Below are positions 17,952 to 27,326 of a stretch of 64,000 nucleotides of DNA, one piece after another. Under the pieces are notes generated by a model. It made no database searches. It saw nothing but the letters and a program-made list of their open reading frames with translations, and was not told the DNA's origin. Numbering within the stretch: position 1 is the stretch's first letter; every line of letters starts with the position of its first letter. The position numbers and the translations under genes were made by a program. Source of the DNA: Adlercreutzia sp. ZJ176 (GTDB taxonomy: Bacteria; Actinomycetota; Coriobacteriia; Coriobacteriales; Eggerthellaceae); contig NZ_JAAKEC010000005.1 of assembly GCF_011038975.1 (NCBI RefSeq), forward strand, positions 1 to 64,000, given 5' to 3'.

Positions 17952-18817
17952 TCTCCTGATGCCGCGATATAAGATAGCTCGAGCTGGCTGTTCTGGACTT
18001 CTGCTGCAGCCCTTTCGGCTTGCAGGCAAGACGAGGACGGAGCTTCCCCTCTCTTGCGCGGCTACGTGCTGGCAATGCGGATAAGCAGGTCGATCCCTGC
18101 TTGCCGGCCCTCGCCGGCCCTCGCCGGCTCACCCGCCACCTCTTCGCCTGCCGGTCGCCGGCAGCGTCGCCGACGGCGTTACCGACAACGGCGCTTTTCC
18201 AGCCACCCCTCAGGTGATTCTGGATGAAATAAGGTCGTTATCGGCGATTTCTCGGGAAAAGTGGATGGAGAATGCGCGTTGTCGGTGGTTTTCGGAGCCC
18301 GGAGCACCGACAACGGGCATTTTCCAGCCAGCTTTTCCAAGCCGTGGATGCAAAGAGGGCGTTGTCGGTGCTTCGGGTTCCGGAACGGAAGAGACGTCCT
18401 CTCATCCCCCCGTCCGCTTTGGGCTAAACGAGAGGGGGCTGCAACTTCTGCTGCAGCCCCCCAGCAATCGAAGCCAACGGCAAGCACGGCGTCGTCATGT
18501 CTGGCGCCGAGCGGCAAACTCAGCTCCTGCGCGCCTGCTGTCGGTGGCAAGCCCGACACCGCCGCACCTGCTGCCAACAACAAACCAAGCACCGCCGCGT
18601 CTGGCGCCGAGCGGCAAGTTCAACGCCAGCGCACCTGCTGTCGGCGGCTAGCACGACACCGTCACACCCGCCGCCAGCGGCCAGCACGGCGTCGTCGCGT
18701 CTGGCGCCAGCGGCAAGCCCAACGCCGCACCCGCTGCCAACGCTAAGCTCAGCGCCGCTGCCAACGCCAAGCCTACTGCCAGCTCCGCCGCACCCGCCGC
18801 CTACCCAATATCAGCGC
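17952..18817. repeat. Non-coding, repeat-rich kilobase
   Basis: No credible gene is seen between the cysteine-rich gene and the MFS carrier. The stretch has two kinds of repeats. In 18180-18400 the motif GTTGTCGGTG and TTTTCCAGCCA recur in both orientations. In 18490-18800 a GC-rich unit around TCTGGCGCCGAGCGGCAA recurs at least three times with CACCTGCTG-type spacers. Open frames here encode only low-complexity repeats such as AHLLSAAS. It could be a decayed surface gene or a slippage-prone minisatellite. Confidence 0.6.
18434..18461. terminator. Strong GC stem-loop
   Basis: GGGGGCTGCA and TGCAGCCCCC form perfect 10-bp arms with an 8-nt loop. There is no T-run, so it may be a bidirectional terminator or another structured element in the repeat region. 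Confidence 0.5.
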
Positions 18818-20092
18818 CTACTCCTCGGCCTCGGCGCTTGGCTTGGGGAGGCGAATCATCAGGGAGACGCCGAAGCCGACGAACCCTATGACGGCAAGCC
18901 CGATGAACGCGGGAACGTACGTCCCCGTCGTGTCGTAAATGGCGCCGGCTATGGTCGGGACGAAGGACGCCAGCACGGCGACGACGGGAAGGATCGCCCC
19001 GTGGATCTTGGAGTAGTGCTTGTTGCCGAAGATGTTCGCGAGCTCCGCGGGCAGGGCGGAGTTGTGCATCGCGAACCCAAGGCCGATGGCGACGTAGTAG
19101 AAGACCATGACGAAGACGTTGCTGCCGAAGAAGGCGGCGAGCAGAGCGCCGATGCCCATGGCGAGAGCGCCCAGCCCATGCCACCGCACCGGCTCGAGGC
19201 GGTCGAGGATCATGATGCCGGCGACGAGGGCCGCTATGCCGCCGAGCGCCTTGATCGAGAGGGCCCAGGAGACGTCCTCGAGGGTCAGGCCGACGGACAC
19301 GAAGTACAGGCCGGCCTGCGAGACGTTCAGGTTGAGCCCGGCAAAGCAGCAGAACGCCATGATCGCGATGAACCAGAACGCCGGGGTCTTCATCGCCTCG
19401 AGGGCGGTCTTGTCCTCCATGGTCTTGTAGACCTTCGAGACGTACGTCTTGGACTCGGCGGACACCTCGACCTTGCCGCCATCAGGAAGCTGGCCCATGT
19501 CGGCGGGCGTGTTGCGCACGAATACGGCGGCGAGGACAAGCCCTATCAGGGCGCATACGGCGACGAACCACCATCCGGCGCGCCATCCGAACTGAAGGCA
19601 GAGGGCGTTGGTGATGATCGGGTAGAGGACGGCGATGCCGGCTCCCATGATGAGCGAGATGGAGATGGCGCGCCCGCGATCCTTGATGTACCAGTGGTTG
19701 AGCGTCGTCATCGTGGGAATGGCGCCCGCGCACATGCAGCCGTAGCTCATGATGACGCCGAAGCCGACCACGTAGAAGGCGACGTTGTCACCGAGGAACA
19801 GCGCGTTGAGGCAGGCGAGCACCGCGACGATGACAGCGCCGAGGATGTACGAGAACCTCGCTCCGAACTTGGCGATGGTCAAGCCGATCAGCGGAGCGGA
19901 TATGCCCTGGACCAAGATGAACGCGCTGAAGCCGAGGCCCAGGTACGTCCGGTTCATGGTGACCTCAGGGTCGAGCGCCATGTACGAGTTGGTCAGCTGG
20001 GCGACCGTGAGGCCCAAAGCCCCCACGAAAGCGTATATGAGGCCCGACGAAACGAGCATCCTTGGTCCGGAAAAGCTTTGCTTCTCAGTCAT
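18818..20092 (-). CDS. MFS transporter, oxalate/formate antiporter-like (OFA)
   Basis: This 424-residue protein has twelve predicted membrane helices and the general layout of the OFA branch of the major facilitator superfamily, whose members exchange small carboxylates (oxalate/formate, lactate, aromatic acids). It starts with MTEKQSFSGP, typical of that group. It is the outermost of two related carriers next to a molybdenum enzyme. That placement suggests it moves the substrate or product of the enzyme, though the ligand cannot be read from sequence. The gene is 106 bp downstream of the second carrier with a strong stem-loop between them, so the two may be expressed at different levels. GAAGGGG precedes the ATG. 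Confidence 0.88.
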   Translation of the reverse strand: MTEKQSFSGPRMLVSSGLIYAFVGALGLTVAQLTNSYMALDPEVTMNRTYLGLGFSAFILVQGISAPLIGLTIAKFGARFSYILGAVIVAVLACLNALFLGDNVAFYVVGFGVIMSYGCMCAGAIPTMTTLNHWYIKDRGRAISISLIMGAGIAVLYPIITNALCLQFGWRAGWWFVAVCALIGLVLAAVFVRNTPADMGQLPDGGKVEVSAESKTYVSKVYKTMEDKTALEAMKTPAFWFIAIMAFCCFAGLNLNVSQAGLYFVSVGLTLEDVSWALSIKALGGIAALVAGIMILDRLEPVRWHGLGALAMGIGALLAAFFGSNVFVMVFYYVAIGLGFAMHNSALPAELANIFGNKHYSKIHGAILPVVAVLASFVPTIAGAIYDTTGTYVPAFIGLAVIGFVGFGVSLMIRLPKPSAEAEE

Positions 20093-20125
20093 GAGAACAC
20101 CCCTTCATGTTAAACGAGCGGCCTT

Positions 20126-20160
20126 GCCCGGCCCGCCTATACCCCCGAGGCGGGCCGGGC
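20126..20160 (-). terminator. Stem-loop between the two MFS genes
   Basis: GCCCGGCCCGCCT and AGGCGGGCCGGGC form perfect 13-bp arms with a 9-nt loop. No U-run follows on the minus strand, so partial attenuation or mRNA stabilisation is more likely than full termination. Confidence 0.55.
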
Positions 20161-20198
20161 GACAGCCTGGCTCTACGTATTGCGGATAAGGCGCGACG

Positions 20199-21440
20199 CT
20201 ACGCACCACCCTCCTCTTGCTCCAGCTTCTTCATGGGGGCAGTCGCCACGGCGGTCAGCATGAACGCCATCGCGACGAGCGACGCAACAGCCAGAAGGAG
20301 GAACGAGTTGAAGTAGCCCAAAGCCCCGATGACGAAGGAGAGGCCGCCCAAGACGAACACCGCTCCGAGATAGTAGCCGGCTATGCCGCCGGAGTTGATG
20401 CCGGTGTAGTCCTTCATCCCATACAGGTCAGGGACGAAGAGGCCGGGGATCATGGTCGAGTAGGAGATGAACGCGCACAGCACCATGCCGATGAACGCAA
20501 GCGGAAGCAGCCCCGTCTGGCTCCACAGGAGCAGGCAGATCATACCGAGCGCAAACCCCAGGTAGATGCAGATGCTCATGACCTTCGCGCCAAGCTTCTT
20601 GACGAGGAAGCCCGAGGCGAGCTTGAGGATGGCTGCGGCGTACGAGTACACGCTCATGAGCAGAGCAGCCGTCGTCGCGGCCATCCCGAAGGACGTGTAG
20701 TACACGCTGGCGTACGAGGTGATGCCCGAGGCGCACCACGCGACGAAGAACATCGCGATCAGGAAGCAGTAGATGGAGGCGCCCTTCTTCAGCGTCTCCG
20801 CAAACGTGAACCCGGGGACGTCGGAGACCGTTCCAGCAGACTTCTCGACACCGGAGGCAACCGCCTTGCGCGGGACCTTCCCGATGAGGACGAAGTTGCA
20901 GAATAAGCCGATCACGACGATGCCCACCGCATAGACGGTGAAGAGCGTCTGGTAGGGCATGGTGGTGAGGAGGATTCCCGTGACGGCGATCCACGTTGCG
21001 CCCAAGAGCGCCGTGACGCCGCCGACCACGCCGAACGCCTTCTGCGTGTCCTTGCCCCAGAACGGAGCGAGGACGCCGCCCGCCGAGGCGTACGTGGCCA
21101 CGGCAAGCACGATGCCGTTGAGGATGTTCGCGACGATCCACAGCGGGAACGAGGTCGCCGTTCCCACCATGTACATGGTCACGCCGCTGCAGCACGATCC
21201 GATGAGCATGCACCATTTCGCGCCGATTATGTCAATGACCTTGATGCCGACGACGCTCATCACGAACGACAGGATCGTGGCGATCATCGGGCCGATCATG
21301 AACGTGGCAAGATCGACTTTCATGCCGGCAAGCAGGAAGGGAACGATGGCGTTCATGACCGCGGTTCCCCCTGATGCAGAAGCGAGAATGATCGTTACTC
21401 CAATCGCCACGGAAGTCTTTCTTCCCATGCTGTATTCCAT
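20199..21440 (-). CDS. MFS transporter, OFA-like, second carrier
   Basis: The 413-residue protein is a second twelve-helix MFS carrier, with an N-terminus (MGRKTSVAIGVTIILASASG) clearly different from the first carrier, so the two are not recent duplicates. Similar carriers are found beside aromatic-converting Mo enzymes of gut Eggerthellaceae, where import of the phenolic substrate and export of product are plausible roles. The ATG follows GAAAGGGGTG. A rho-independent terminator upstream (21579-21647) separates it from the Fe-S/Mo operon, so it probably has its own promoter in 21441-21578. Confidence 0.88.
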   Translation of the reverse strand: MEYSMGRKTSVAIGVTIILASASGGTAVMNAIVPFLLAGMKVDLATFMIGPMIATILSFVMSVVGIKVIDIIGAKWCMLIGSCCSGVTMYMVGTATSFPLWIVANILNGIVLAVATYASAGGVLAPFWGKDTQKAFGVVGGVTALLGATWIAVTGILLTTMPYQTLFTVYAVGIVVIGLFCNFVLIGKVPRKAVASGVEKSAGTVSDVPGFTFAETLKKGASIYCFLIAMFFVAWCASGITSYASVYYTSFGMAATTAALLMSVYSYAAAILKLASGFLVKKLGAKVMSICIYLGFALGMICLLLWSQTGLLPLAFIGMVLCAFISYSTMIPGLFVPDLYGMKDYTGINSGGIAGYYLGAVFVLGGLSFVIGALGYFNSFLLLAVASLVAMAFMLTAVATAPMKKLEQEEGGA

Positions 21441-21578
21441 CGCTTGATCACCCCTTTCAGGAGCAGGTAAGTGGGAGCGGCAGCGGCGCGCGGCAAATCA
21501 CCCGACGCGCGGCGGGTTGCCCGACGCGCGGGCCCCCCGGCGCGCGGCGGATCATCTGCCCGGCGCGCGCTGACCGCG

Positions 21579-21647
21579 AAAAAAGGTCCCCGGCAACCCA
21601 GCCGACCGAAGAGCGCGGCCAGCCGAAGAGCTCGAGAGCCGGGGACC
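21579..21647 (-). terminator. Rho-independent terminator of the Mo-enzyme operon
   Basis: On the minus strand GGTCCCCGGC and GCCGGGGACC pair around a 43-nt GC-rich loop and are followed directly by a run of six T. It ends the operon that codes for the Mo enzyme and its Fe-S partner. Confidence 0.8.
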
Positions 21648-21656
21648 GAAGAGAAG

Positions 21657-22001
21657 CTAGGCTACGTAGATCGCGCAGTGGCGGCCCTCAGCCTCTTTCG
21701 CTATTTCCTGGAACGGACCGATCTTGAGGGCCTTCGTCGTGCAGCCCGACACGCACAGCGGGTTCTGGTCCTCGGCGTAGCAGGCAGCGCACTTGTCGAG
21801 GACGGGGAACACCAGGTGATGCTGGCGAAGCCTCCCGTCGACGTAGTAGGGGTTGCGACGGATGGCGCGCATCCAGTCTTCCTCATAGCCGTAGCGATGC
21901 GTCTCGCGGCAAGCCGCCTCGCAGCCGAAGCATCCCAGGCAGTCGTCGAGGTCGAGGAGCATGGCGATGCCCTCGCTGTTCACACGCTTTCCACCCTTCA
22001 T
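21657..22001 (-). CDS. Small 2x[4Fe-4S] electron-transfer subunit (DmsB-like)
   Basis: This 114-residue protein has two cysteine groups able to hold two [4Fe-4S] clusters: CLGCFGCEAAC at residues 21-31 and CAAC with later CVSGC near residues 72-87. It is much shorter than DmsB-type subunits, which carry four clusters. It most likely passes electrons to the molybdenum enzyme encoded just upstream. The two genes are tightly coupled: the stop of the Mo gene (TAA) overlaps the ATG by one base. No membrane segment or export signal is visible, so the complex is probably cytoplasmic, and its electron donor is not encoded here. Confidence 0.9.
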   Translation of the reverse strand: MKGGKRVNSEGIAMLLDLDDCLGCFGCEAACRETHRYGYEEDWMRAIRRNPYYVDGRLRQHHLVFPVLDKCAACYAEDQNPLCVSGCTTKALKIGPFQEIAKEAEGRHCAIYVA

Positions 22002-24214
22002 TACAGGTCACCCCTTCCAGGCTCGATCTTGCAGAGCGACGAGCGCATAGCGGTCGCGCCATAGCCAGGCTCCGCCGGGTTCGACGGAACGAGAATGTTG
22101 CCGTTCGCCTTGTTCCACCCGTATCCGGGCAGGCCGAGCTCCTTGCACTCGTCGCGCCAGCCGGGACGGGGAACGAAGACGCAGCCTTCCTTGCACTCGT
22201 ACGTGACCATCGCCTTCGAGATGATCTTGCCGCGAGGCGACGTGATCGTTATCCACTCGCCGTCGGTGACACCGTACTTCTTGGCGTCCTCGGGATGGAT
22301 CAGGACGAACGGGTCAGGGTACAGCTTGCGCTGAGAGGGGATGTTGGTCCACGCCGAGTGGAAGAACGAGTAGACGCGGATGCCCGTCACAACGGTGAGC
22401 GGGTACTCCTCGGCGAGCTCGGGCAGGTTCTGGGGAGACTCGTAGGGCCACGTGAAGTCGGGCAGCGGGTCGTAGCCGAACATCTGGAGGGACTCGGAGT
22501 AGAACTCGATCCTGCCAGAGGGGGTGTTCACGCCGAGCTGGCCGTCGGGGCGGATCTTGCCGAGCTTGTACTTCTCGTACAGGATCTCGCCGTCGCCCGA
22601 GGTCTCAACCATGAACCGCCACGGCTTGGACTGGAACTCCTCCCAGGTCATGTCGTAGCCGTAGAACTCCTTGAGGCGCCACAGGACCATTTCCTTCTCG
22701 TCGGCCCACGGCCAGTGCTCCGGGTTCATGCGCCGGCCCCACTCGAGGAAGAACCACCAGTCGTCCTTGCACTCGCCCGGCGCCTCGACCGCCTGGTCGA
22801 AGGTATGGAGCAGGGCGCCGTCGAGCTCCTCGTCATAGGTGCAGCGCTCGGACCAGTCAGCCGAGGGGAGCAGGAGGTCGGCGAGAAGCGCCGATGACGA
22901 GAAGTAGAAGTCCTTCGAGCAGATGAACTCGAGGTTGGGCGACGTCATGGCCTCGTAGGTCTGGTTGGCGTTCTCGTAGCACATGATCGGGTCGTTGGCG
23001 ATGGCGATGTACGCCTTGACCGGGCGGGGCTCGCCGGTGATGATGGCGCGGAAGACCGAGTCCGGGTCGTTGGAGCGGCCGAAGACCTTGTAGAGGGGAT
23101 GCTCCTCGCCGCCGAAGGTGAACAGGTCGGGGCGGCCCGGCGACTTCGCGGGATCCCACAGCGTGATGCGATCGTCGAGCATGACGTCGAAGGCGACGGG
23201 CACGGTGATGCCGCCCTTCTTGTCGAGCCAGCCGAGCAGGCCCTGCAGGCAGGCGATGGCGCGGCCGTTCTGGATGGCGTTGGTGTGCATGCAGCCGGGG
23301 CCGAGGCCGACCATCATGCCGACCGGGCCGTTGGTGCCCATGTACTTCGCCGCCAGGCGAATGTCGTCGGCGTCAATGCGGCAGATCTCGGCAGCGCGCT
23401 CGGGCGTCCACTCCGCGACGCGCTCGGCCAGCGCCTCGAAGCCGTAGGTCCAGCTGTCGATGAACTCCTGGTCGTACCAGCCGTTCTCGATGACTTCGTG
23501 CATGATGGCCAAAGCCAGGGCGGCATCCGTGCCGGGGAAGGGCTGGAGCGCCACGTCGGCGTGCTTGGACATGTCCTGGAAACGCGAGTCGATGACGATG
23601 AGCTTCATCCCCGCAGCCTGGTTCGCGTAGAGCAGGCCGGCCCACGCGCGCTCCATGGCGGGGTTCTGCCCCCAGAGGACGACGGTCTGCGCGTTCTTGA
23701 TGTCCCCGGAAGCGCCGCTGTAGATGCCCAGCGTGAAGGCGTTGGGCAGGATGTGGGGCATCAGGCACACGTGGGTGGGCGTGAGGCTCCAGCCCTCGAG
23801 GCCCAGCGACGAGTTCAGGCGGCAATGCCAGTGGTTGGTCGTGCGGCCGGTGCCCTGCCCGGTGATGATGGCCTCGGGGCCGTACTCCCCGATGATGCGG
23901 TGGCACTCCGACGCCAGGATGTCGAGAGCCTCGTCCCAGCTGATGCGCTCGAACTCGCTCTTGCCGCGGTTCTGGGGATTGCGCTCGCCCTTGGGATCCC
24001 AGTCGACGCGCTTCATGGGATACAGGATGCGATTGTCGAGGTTGTTGTGCACCTCGCGCTGGGACATGCCCGCCCCGCAGATCGTGCCGCGGGACTTCGG
24101 ATTATCGGGGTTGCCGGTAATCTTCACGATCTGGTTGTCCTCGTCAGAATAGACGATGACGCCGCAACGTGAGTGGCAGGTCGTGCACATGGTCTTTGTT
24201 GCCTTCAAGGTCAT
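22001..24214 (-). CDS. Cytoplasmic molybdopterin oxidoreductase, catechol-dehydroxylase/acetylene-hydratase-like
   Basis: This 737-residue member of the DMSO-reductase family starts MTLKATKTMC and carries the N-terminal [4Fe-4S] motif CTTCHSRC with a fourth cysteine in GTICGAG. Mo-bis-MGD binding stretches follow (LWGQNPAMERAWAG, NDPIMCYENANQTYE). The C-terminal cap ends GYGATAMRSSLCKIE, which I recognise from the catechol dehydroxylase group of Gordonibacter and Eggerthella. There is no Tat signal, unlike the dopamine dehydroxylase type, so it should act in the cytosol, which fits the neighbouring carriers. AGGAGG precedes the ATG at 24214. A longer frame upstream would run into the divergent promoter region and is rejected. 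Substrate is unknown; a phenolic or other oxidised aromatic is the best guess. Confidence 0.88.
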   Translation of the reverse strand: MTLKATKTMCTTCHSRCGVIVYSDEDNQIVKITGNPDNPKSRGTICGAGMSQREVHNNLDNRILYPMKRVDWDPKGERNPQNRGKSEFERISWDEALDILASECHRIIGEYGPEAIITGQGTGRTTNHWHCRLNSSLGLEGWSLTPTHVCLMPHILPNAFTLGIYSGASGDIKNAQTVVLWGQNPAMERAWAGLLYANQAAGMKLIVIDSRFQDMSKHADVALQPFPGTDAALALAIMHEVIENGWYDQEFIDSWTYGFEALAERVAEWTPERAAEICRIDADDIRLAAKYMGTNGPVGMMVGLGPGCMHTNAIQNGRAIACLQGLLGWLDKKGGITVPVAFDVMLDDRITLWDPAKSPGRPDLFTFGGEEHPLYKVFGRSNDPDSVFRAIITGEPRPVKAYIAIANDPIMCYENANQTYEAMTSPNLEFICSKDFYFSSSALLADLLLPSADWSERCTYDEELDGALLHTFDQAVEAPGECKDDWWFFLEWGRRMNPEHWPWADEKEMVLWRLKEFYGYDMTWEEFQSKPWRFMVETSGDGEILYEKYKLGKIRPDGQLGVNTPSGRIEFYSESLQMFGYDPLPDFTWPYESPQNLPELAEEYPLTVVTGIRVYSFFHSAWTNIPSQRKLYPDPFVLIHPEDAKKYGVTDGEWITITSPRGKIISKAMVTYECKEGCVFVPRPGWRDECKELGLPGYGWNKANGNILVPSNPAEPGYGATAMRSSLCKIEPGRGDL

Positions 24215-24725
24215 GCTCTTCCTCCTTCTGCCTTTTCCTCGAAACTTCTCTGTCTCCAAGCGAACCGCCGAGCCGACCGGGGAAGGCCCCGCGAGCAAGC
24301 TTTGGGGGGGGATCCGGGCTGCGGCACGGGCCGCCCTCTCGAGGCAAGGCCCCGGAGAGCGCCGCAAGACGGCTGCCGCAGGCGCTTTTGGCCTGCTTTG
24401 GCCCGCTTCGAGCCCCTTTCCCCCACAACAGAGCATACGGAGGGCGCGCCGGAAGCGCCAACAGCGTTTTCTTATCATTCCCACAACTTATTGGTCGCCT
24501 TCGCACGTGGGAAACGCTGCCCTGACCCCAGATCGACCATAGGGGATTGTGATATGATCATCAGGTCACGCTATTGCGCATTCGCCAACGTCAAGCTCCG
24601 CGCAGAAGAACGCCTGCCCTGCGGAGCTCTCAGGTATTTCCCGACGATGTGACAACCGCGGAGGATGCCTTCTTCGCTTGTGCCACGGGCATCCCCGAAG
24701 CATGCTCAGGCCGGGGGGTGGACTC
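24215..24725. promoter_or_regulatory. Divergent control region of the Mo-enzyme operon and LysR gene
   Basis: This 511-bp gap has no gene. GTGA at 24549-24552 and TCAC at 24566-24569 flank a 13-bp centre that includes ATGATCAT, a fair candidate for a LysR-type binding dyad. TATGAT at 24554-24559 could serve as a -10 box for the LysR gene. Placement between a LysR gene and the oppositely oriented operon is the usual arrangement for ligand-induced control. Confidence 0.4.
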
Positions 24726-25688
24726 ATGCGTATCGAAACGCTTCACTACCTAGAGGAGATCGCCCGAAGCGGATCCTTCTCCCAAGCTGCGAGCAAGCTC
24801 TACATCAGCCAGCAGGGGCTGAGCAAGATGGTCGACGGCGTCGAGAAGGAGCTGGGAACCTCCCTGTTCAGCCGTCAGGGGAGGAGCGCCGAGCTGACCG
24901 AAGACGGGAGGCTCGTGCTGGACTTCGCGCGAAGCGTCTCCTCGCAGTACGCCGACCTCAAGGAGACGATCCTCCATCGGCAGCGCAGCCAGTCGGGGTC
25001 GTTCGACGGCATCTGCATCACCGCCATGCCCTTCGTCTGCACCAGGACCTTCGACATCATCAACGAGGACCTCGTGGAATACGAACTGGGGGACTTCACC
25101 CTCATCGAGCAGAGCTTTCCCGAGATCATGGACCACATGGAGCGCGGCGAGCTCGACTTCGCCCTCGTCAACATCCTCAAGGAAGACTACGAGAGCCGAG
25201 TAAAGCCCAGCGGCCACCAGTTCGTGCCCCTCTACTCCACGGAGGTCACCATGCTGGCCTCCTCGGCGCTGCTGAGCAGGGTCTGCCTTCCGCAGAAGAC
25301 CATTTCCGCGAAGGACATCCTGCGCCTTCCCCTCGCCCACTACAACGAGCCGATGCTCAACCGCATCGCGAACATGCTCGCCGAGTCGATCGGCGAGAAG
25401 TCCTACGGCCCTCGCCTCCACAGCTCGAACGCACGGCACATCATCGCCTTGGTGGAGGAGGGACGCGCCGTGACGTTCGGCGACACCTTCAGCGCATCGG
25501 TGCTCAAGCAGAAAGACGGGGTCGTCTCGCTTCGCATCGATCCCACGCCCCTGTTCTACGTGGGGTTCGTCCTCGCCCGGGACAGGGAGGAGCCCTCTGA
25601 TCACGACGACTTCATCAGATGCTTCAAGGCCGTCTTCGACATGAAGCACAAGGCGTACCTCGACGCGAACCCGCCCGTCATCGACTGA
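24726..25688 (+). CDS. LysR-family transcriptional regulator
   Basis: This 320-residue protein starts MRIETLHYLEEIARSGSFSQ with the winged helix-turn-helix of LysR regulators (residues 1-60; AASKLYISQQGLSKMV) and a periplasmic-binding-like effector domain after about residue 90. It is transcribed away from the Mo-enzyme operon, the classical position for an activator that responds to the enzyme's substrate. The ATG at 24726 follows GGGGTGG; an earlier ATG at 24678 would add 16 residues unlike any LysR start. The effector is unknown, and I infer it is the compound moved by the adjacent carriers. Confidence 0.93.
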   Translation: MRIETLHYLEEIARSGSFSQAASKLYISQQGLSKMVDGVEKELGTSLFSRQGRSAELTEDGRLVLDFARSVSSQYADLKETILHRQRSQSGSFDGICITAMPFVCTRTFDIINEDLVEYELGDFTLIEQSFPEIMDHMERGELDFALVNILKEDYESRVKPSGHQFVPLYSTEVTMLASSALLSRVCLPQKTISAKDILRLPLAHYNEPMLNRIANMLAESIGEKSYGPRLHSSNARHIIALVEEGRAVTFGDTFSASVLKQKDGVVSLRIDPTPLFYVGFVLARDREEPSDHDDFIRCFKAVFDMKHKAYLDANPPVID

Positions 25689-25946
25689 CCCCGCGCCGGC
25701 CCGCCAGCGGTCCGCGCTGGCCCGCTGGCAGCCCGCGCCCTGCAGCCCGCGCTGGCCCGCCCGCAGCTCTTCCCGCTCCAGCGGGCTCGCCGGTCTTGCT
25801 TACCCGCCCAACTCGTCTCGCCCCCTCCCCCGGTTAACGCAAAGTTGACGAAATAGGATGTCCTTCGTCGCTGACGGGCGCGGCGATGTGTGGTAGTGTA
25901 GATTTGTTTTACCCCTGAATCCAAAACCCTTGCCTTGGAGAGAGCC

Positions 25947-27221
25947 ATGCCCCAGCCTGACGATCGCAAGACCGCCATCGCCCCTGATGAGAAACAGATC
26001 AACCTCCTCGACCTCGATGAGCCCGCACCTGCGCCCACACCGGTGCCAGGCGGTCGTGCGCCCAAGGCCCCTTCCGAGAAGACGCCGCTCGGCCTGAAGA
26101 TCTTCGGCGTGCTCAACATCGTCGGCGGCCTGCTCCTCATCCCCGAGATCGTGCTCATGCTGCTCGCGGTGGGCAGCGTGTTCCTCGAGGGCGGCTTCGA
26201 CGAGGACTCCATGATCACGCAGGTGCTCTACGTGGTGATGGTGATCTGCGTGGCCGTCACCGTGGTCGCGTTCGTGATCCTAGGCCTCCGCCTGGTGCGC
26301 AACAAGCGCCGCGGCGCGCGGCAGACCGCCGAGTTCATCATCGTGCTGCTGATCACCGACTTTCTGTGCAACCTCATGCTGTTCGGGATCAGCGTCGACC
26401 TGCTGGCGTTCGTGGTGGCGGGCGTGGTGCTCGTCGCCATGCTCACCTACATCGACCCCGCGCTCTCCGAGGAGCGCGAGCTGCAGCGCAAGCTGCGCGA
26501 CATGGAGACGCGCGAGGAAGCCGAAGAGGGCACCCTCGGCCTCGACGAGACGGGCCGCGGGTTCATCGCGCTCGACTTCTTCAACCTGTTCTGGATCTTC
26601 GTGATCGCCTGCGTGCTGGGCGACCTCATCGAGACCGTCTACCACGTCGTCATCGTGGACCCCGGCCACTACCAGGTGCGCGCCGGCATGCTGTGGGGGC
26701 CGTTCTCACCCATCTACGGCTTCGGCGCCGTGCTCATGACGATCGCGCTCAACCGCTTCCACAAGGCGAACATCCTGGTGGTCTTCCTGGTCAGCGCCGT
26801 GATCGGCGGCGCGTTCGAGTACGCCGTCAGCTGGTTTCTGCAGTTCGCCTTCGGCGTCACCGCGTGGGACTACACTGGCACGTTCCTCAGCATCGGCGGG
26901 CGCACCAACTTCATGTTCATGTGCATGTGGGGCGTGCTCGGCGTGATGTGGATCAAGCTGCTTCTGCCCGTCATGCTGCGCGTCGTGAACCTCATCCCCT
27001 GGCAGTGGCGCTACTCGCTGACCGCCGTGTGCGCCGCGCTCATGATCTTCAACGGCGCCATGACGCTCATCTCGCTCGACTGCTGGTACAGCCGCCTGGC
27101 CGGCCTGCCGAACGACAACGCGCTCATGGAGTTCTGCGCCGAGCACTTCGACAACGACTGGATGGCCGAGCGCTTCCAGAGCATGTCCATCGACCCGAGC
27201 GACTCCACCCGCGCAAACTAG
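25947..27221 (+). CDS. Membrane protein of the PF06541 (putative ABC-transporter type IV) family
   Basis: The 424-residue protein has a Pro-rich soluble N-terminus, four membrane helices (about 50-175), a charged linker and then a C-terminal membrane domain (about 210-390) with the WGPFSPIYGFGAV and EYAVSWFLQ motifs of the PF06541/DUF1113 family. The family is annotated as a putative ABC permease but has no proven transport role, and no ATPase gene is adjacent. The ATG at 25947 has GGAGAG close upstream. The preceding 258 bp (25689-25946) are mostly GC-rich low-complexity sequence with no gene. Confidence 0.88.
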   Translation: MPQPDDRKTAIAPDEKQINLLDLDEPAPAPTPVPGGRAPKAPSEKTPLGLKIFGVLNIVGGLLLIPEIVLMLLAVGSVFLEGGFDEDSMITQVLYVVMVICVAVTVVAFVILGLRLVRNKRRGARQTAEFIIVLLITDFLCNLMLFGISVDLLAFVVAGVVLVAMLTYIDPALSEERELQRKLRDMETREEAEEGTLGLDETGRGFIALDFFNLFWIFVIACVLGDLIETVYHVVIVDPGHYQVRAGMLWGPFSPIYGFGAVLMTIALNRFHKANILVVFLVSAVIGGAFEYAVSWFLQFAFGVTAWDYTGTFLSIGGRTNFMFMCMWGVLGVMWIKLLLPVMLRVVNLIPWQWRYSLTAVCAALMIFNGAMTLISLDCWYSRLAGLPNDNALMEFCAEHFDNDWMAERFQSMSIDPSDSTRAN

Positions 27222-27286
27222 CAGACGCGAAAGCAGGCAAGGGCACAGGGCGCTGGGTGTGCCTTGCTTCCTTTGCATCTACGGCG

Positions 27287-27309
27287 TATACTTGCTTTTA
27301 TACTTGCTT
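27287..27309. promoter_or_regulatory. Direct repeats upstream of vapBC
   Basis: TATACTTGCTT occurs twice (27287-27297 and 27299-27309), 12 bp apart, 17 bp before the antitoxin start. Toxin-antitoxin pairs usually repress themselves through such repeats. TATACT may also serve as the -10 box. Confidence 0.5.
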
Positions 27310-27326
27310 CGGGGAAAGGACGCGCC

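Noticed and set aside
18497-20113. Plus-strand frame of over 500 codons
   Set aside because: The first part encodes repeat-derived low complexity and the rest is antisense to the first MFS carrier.
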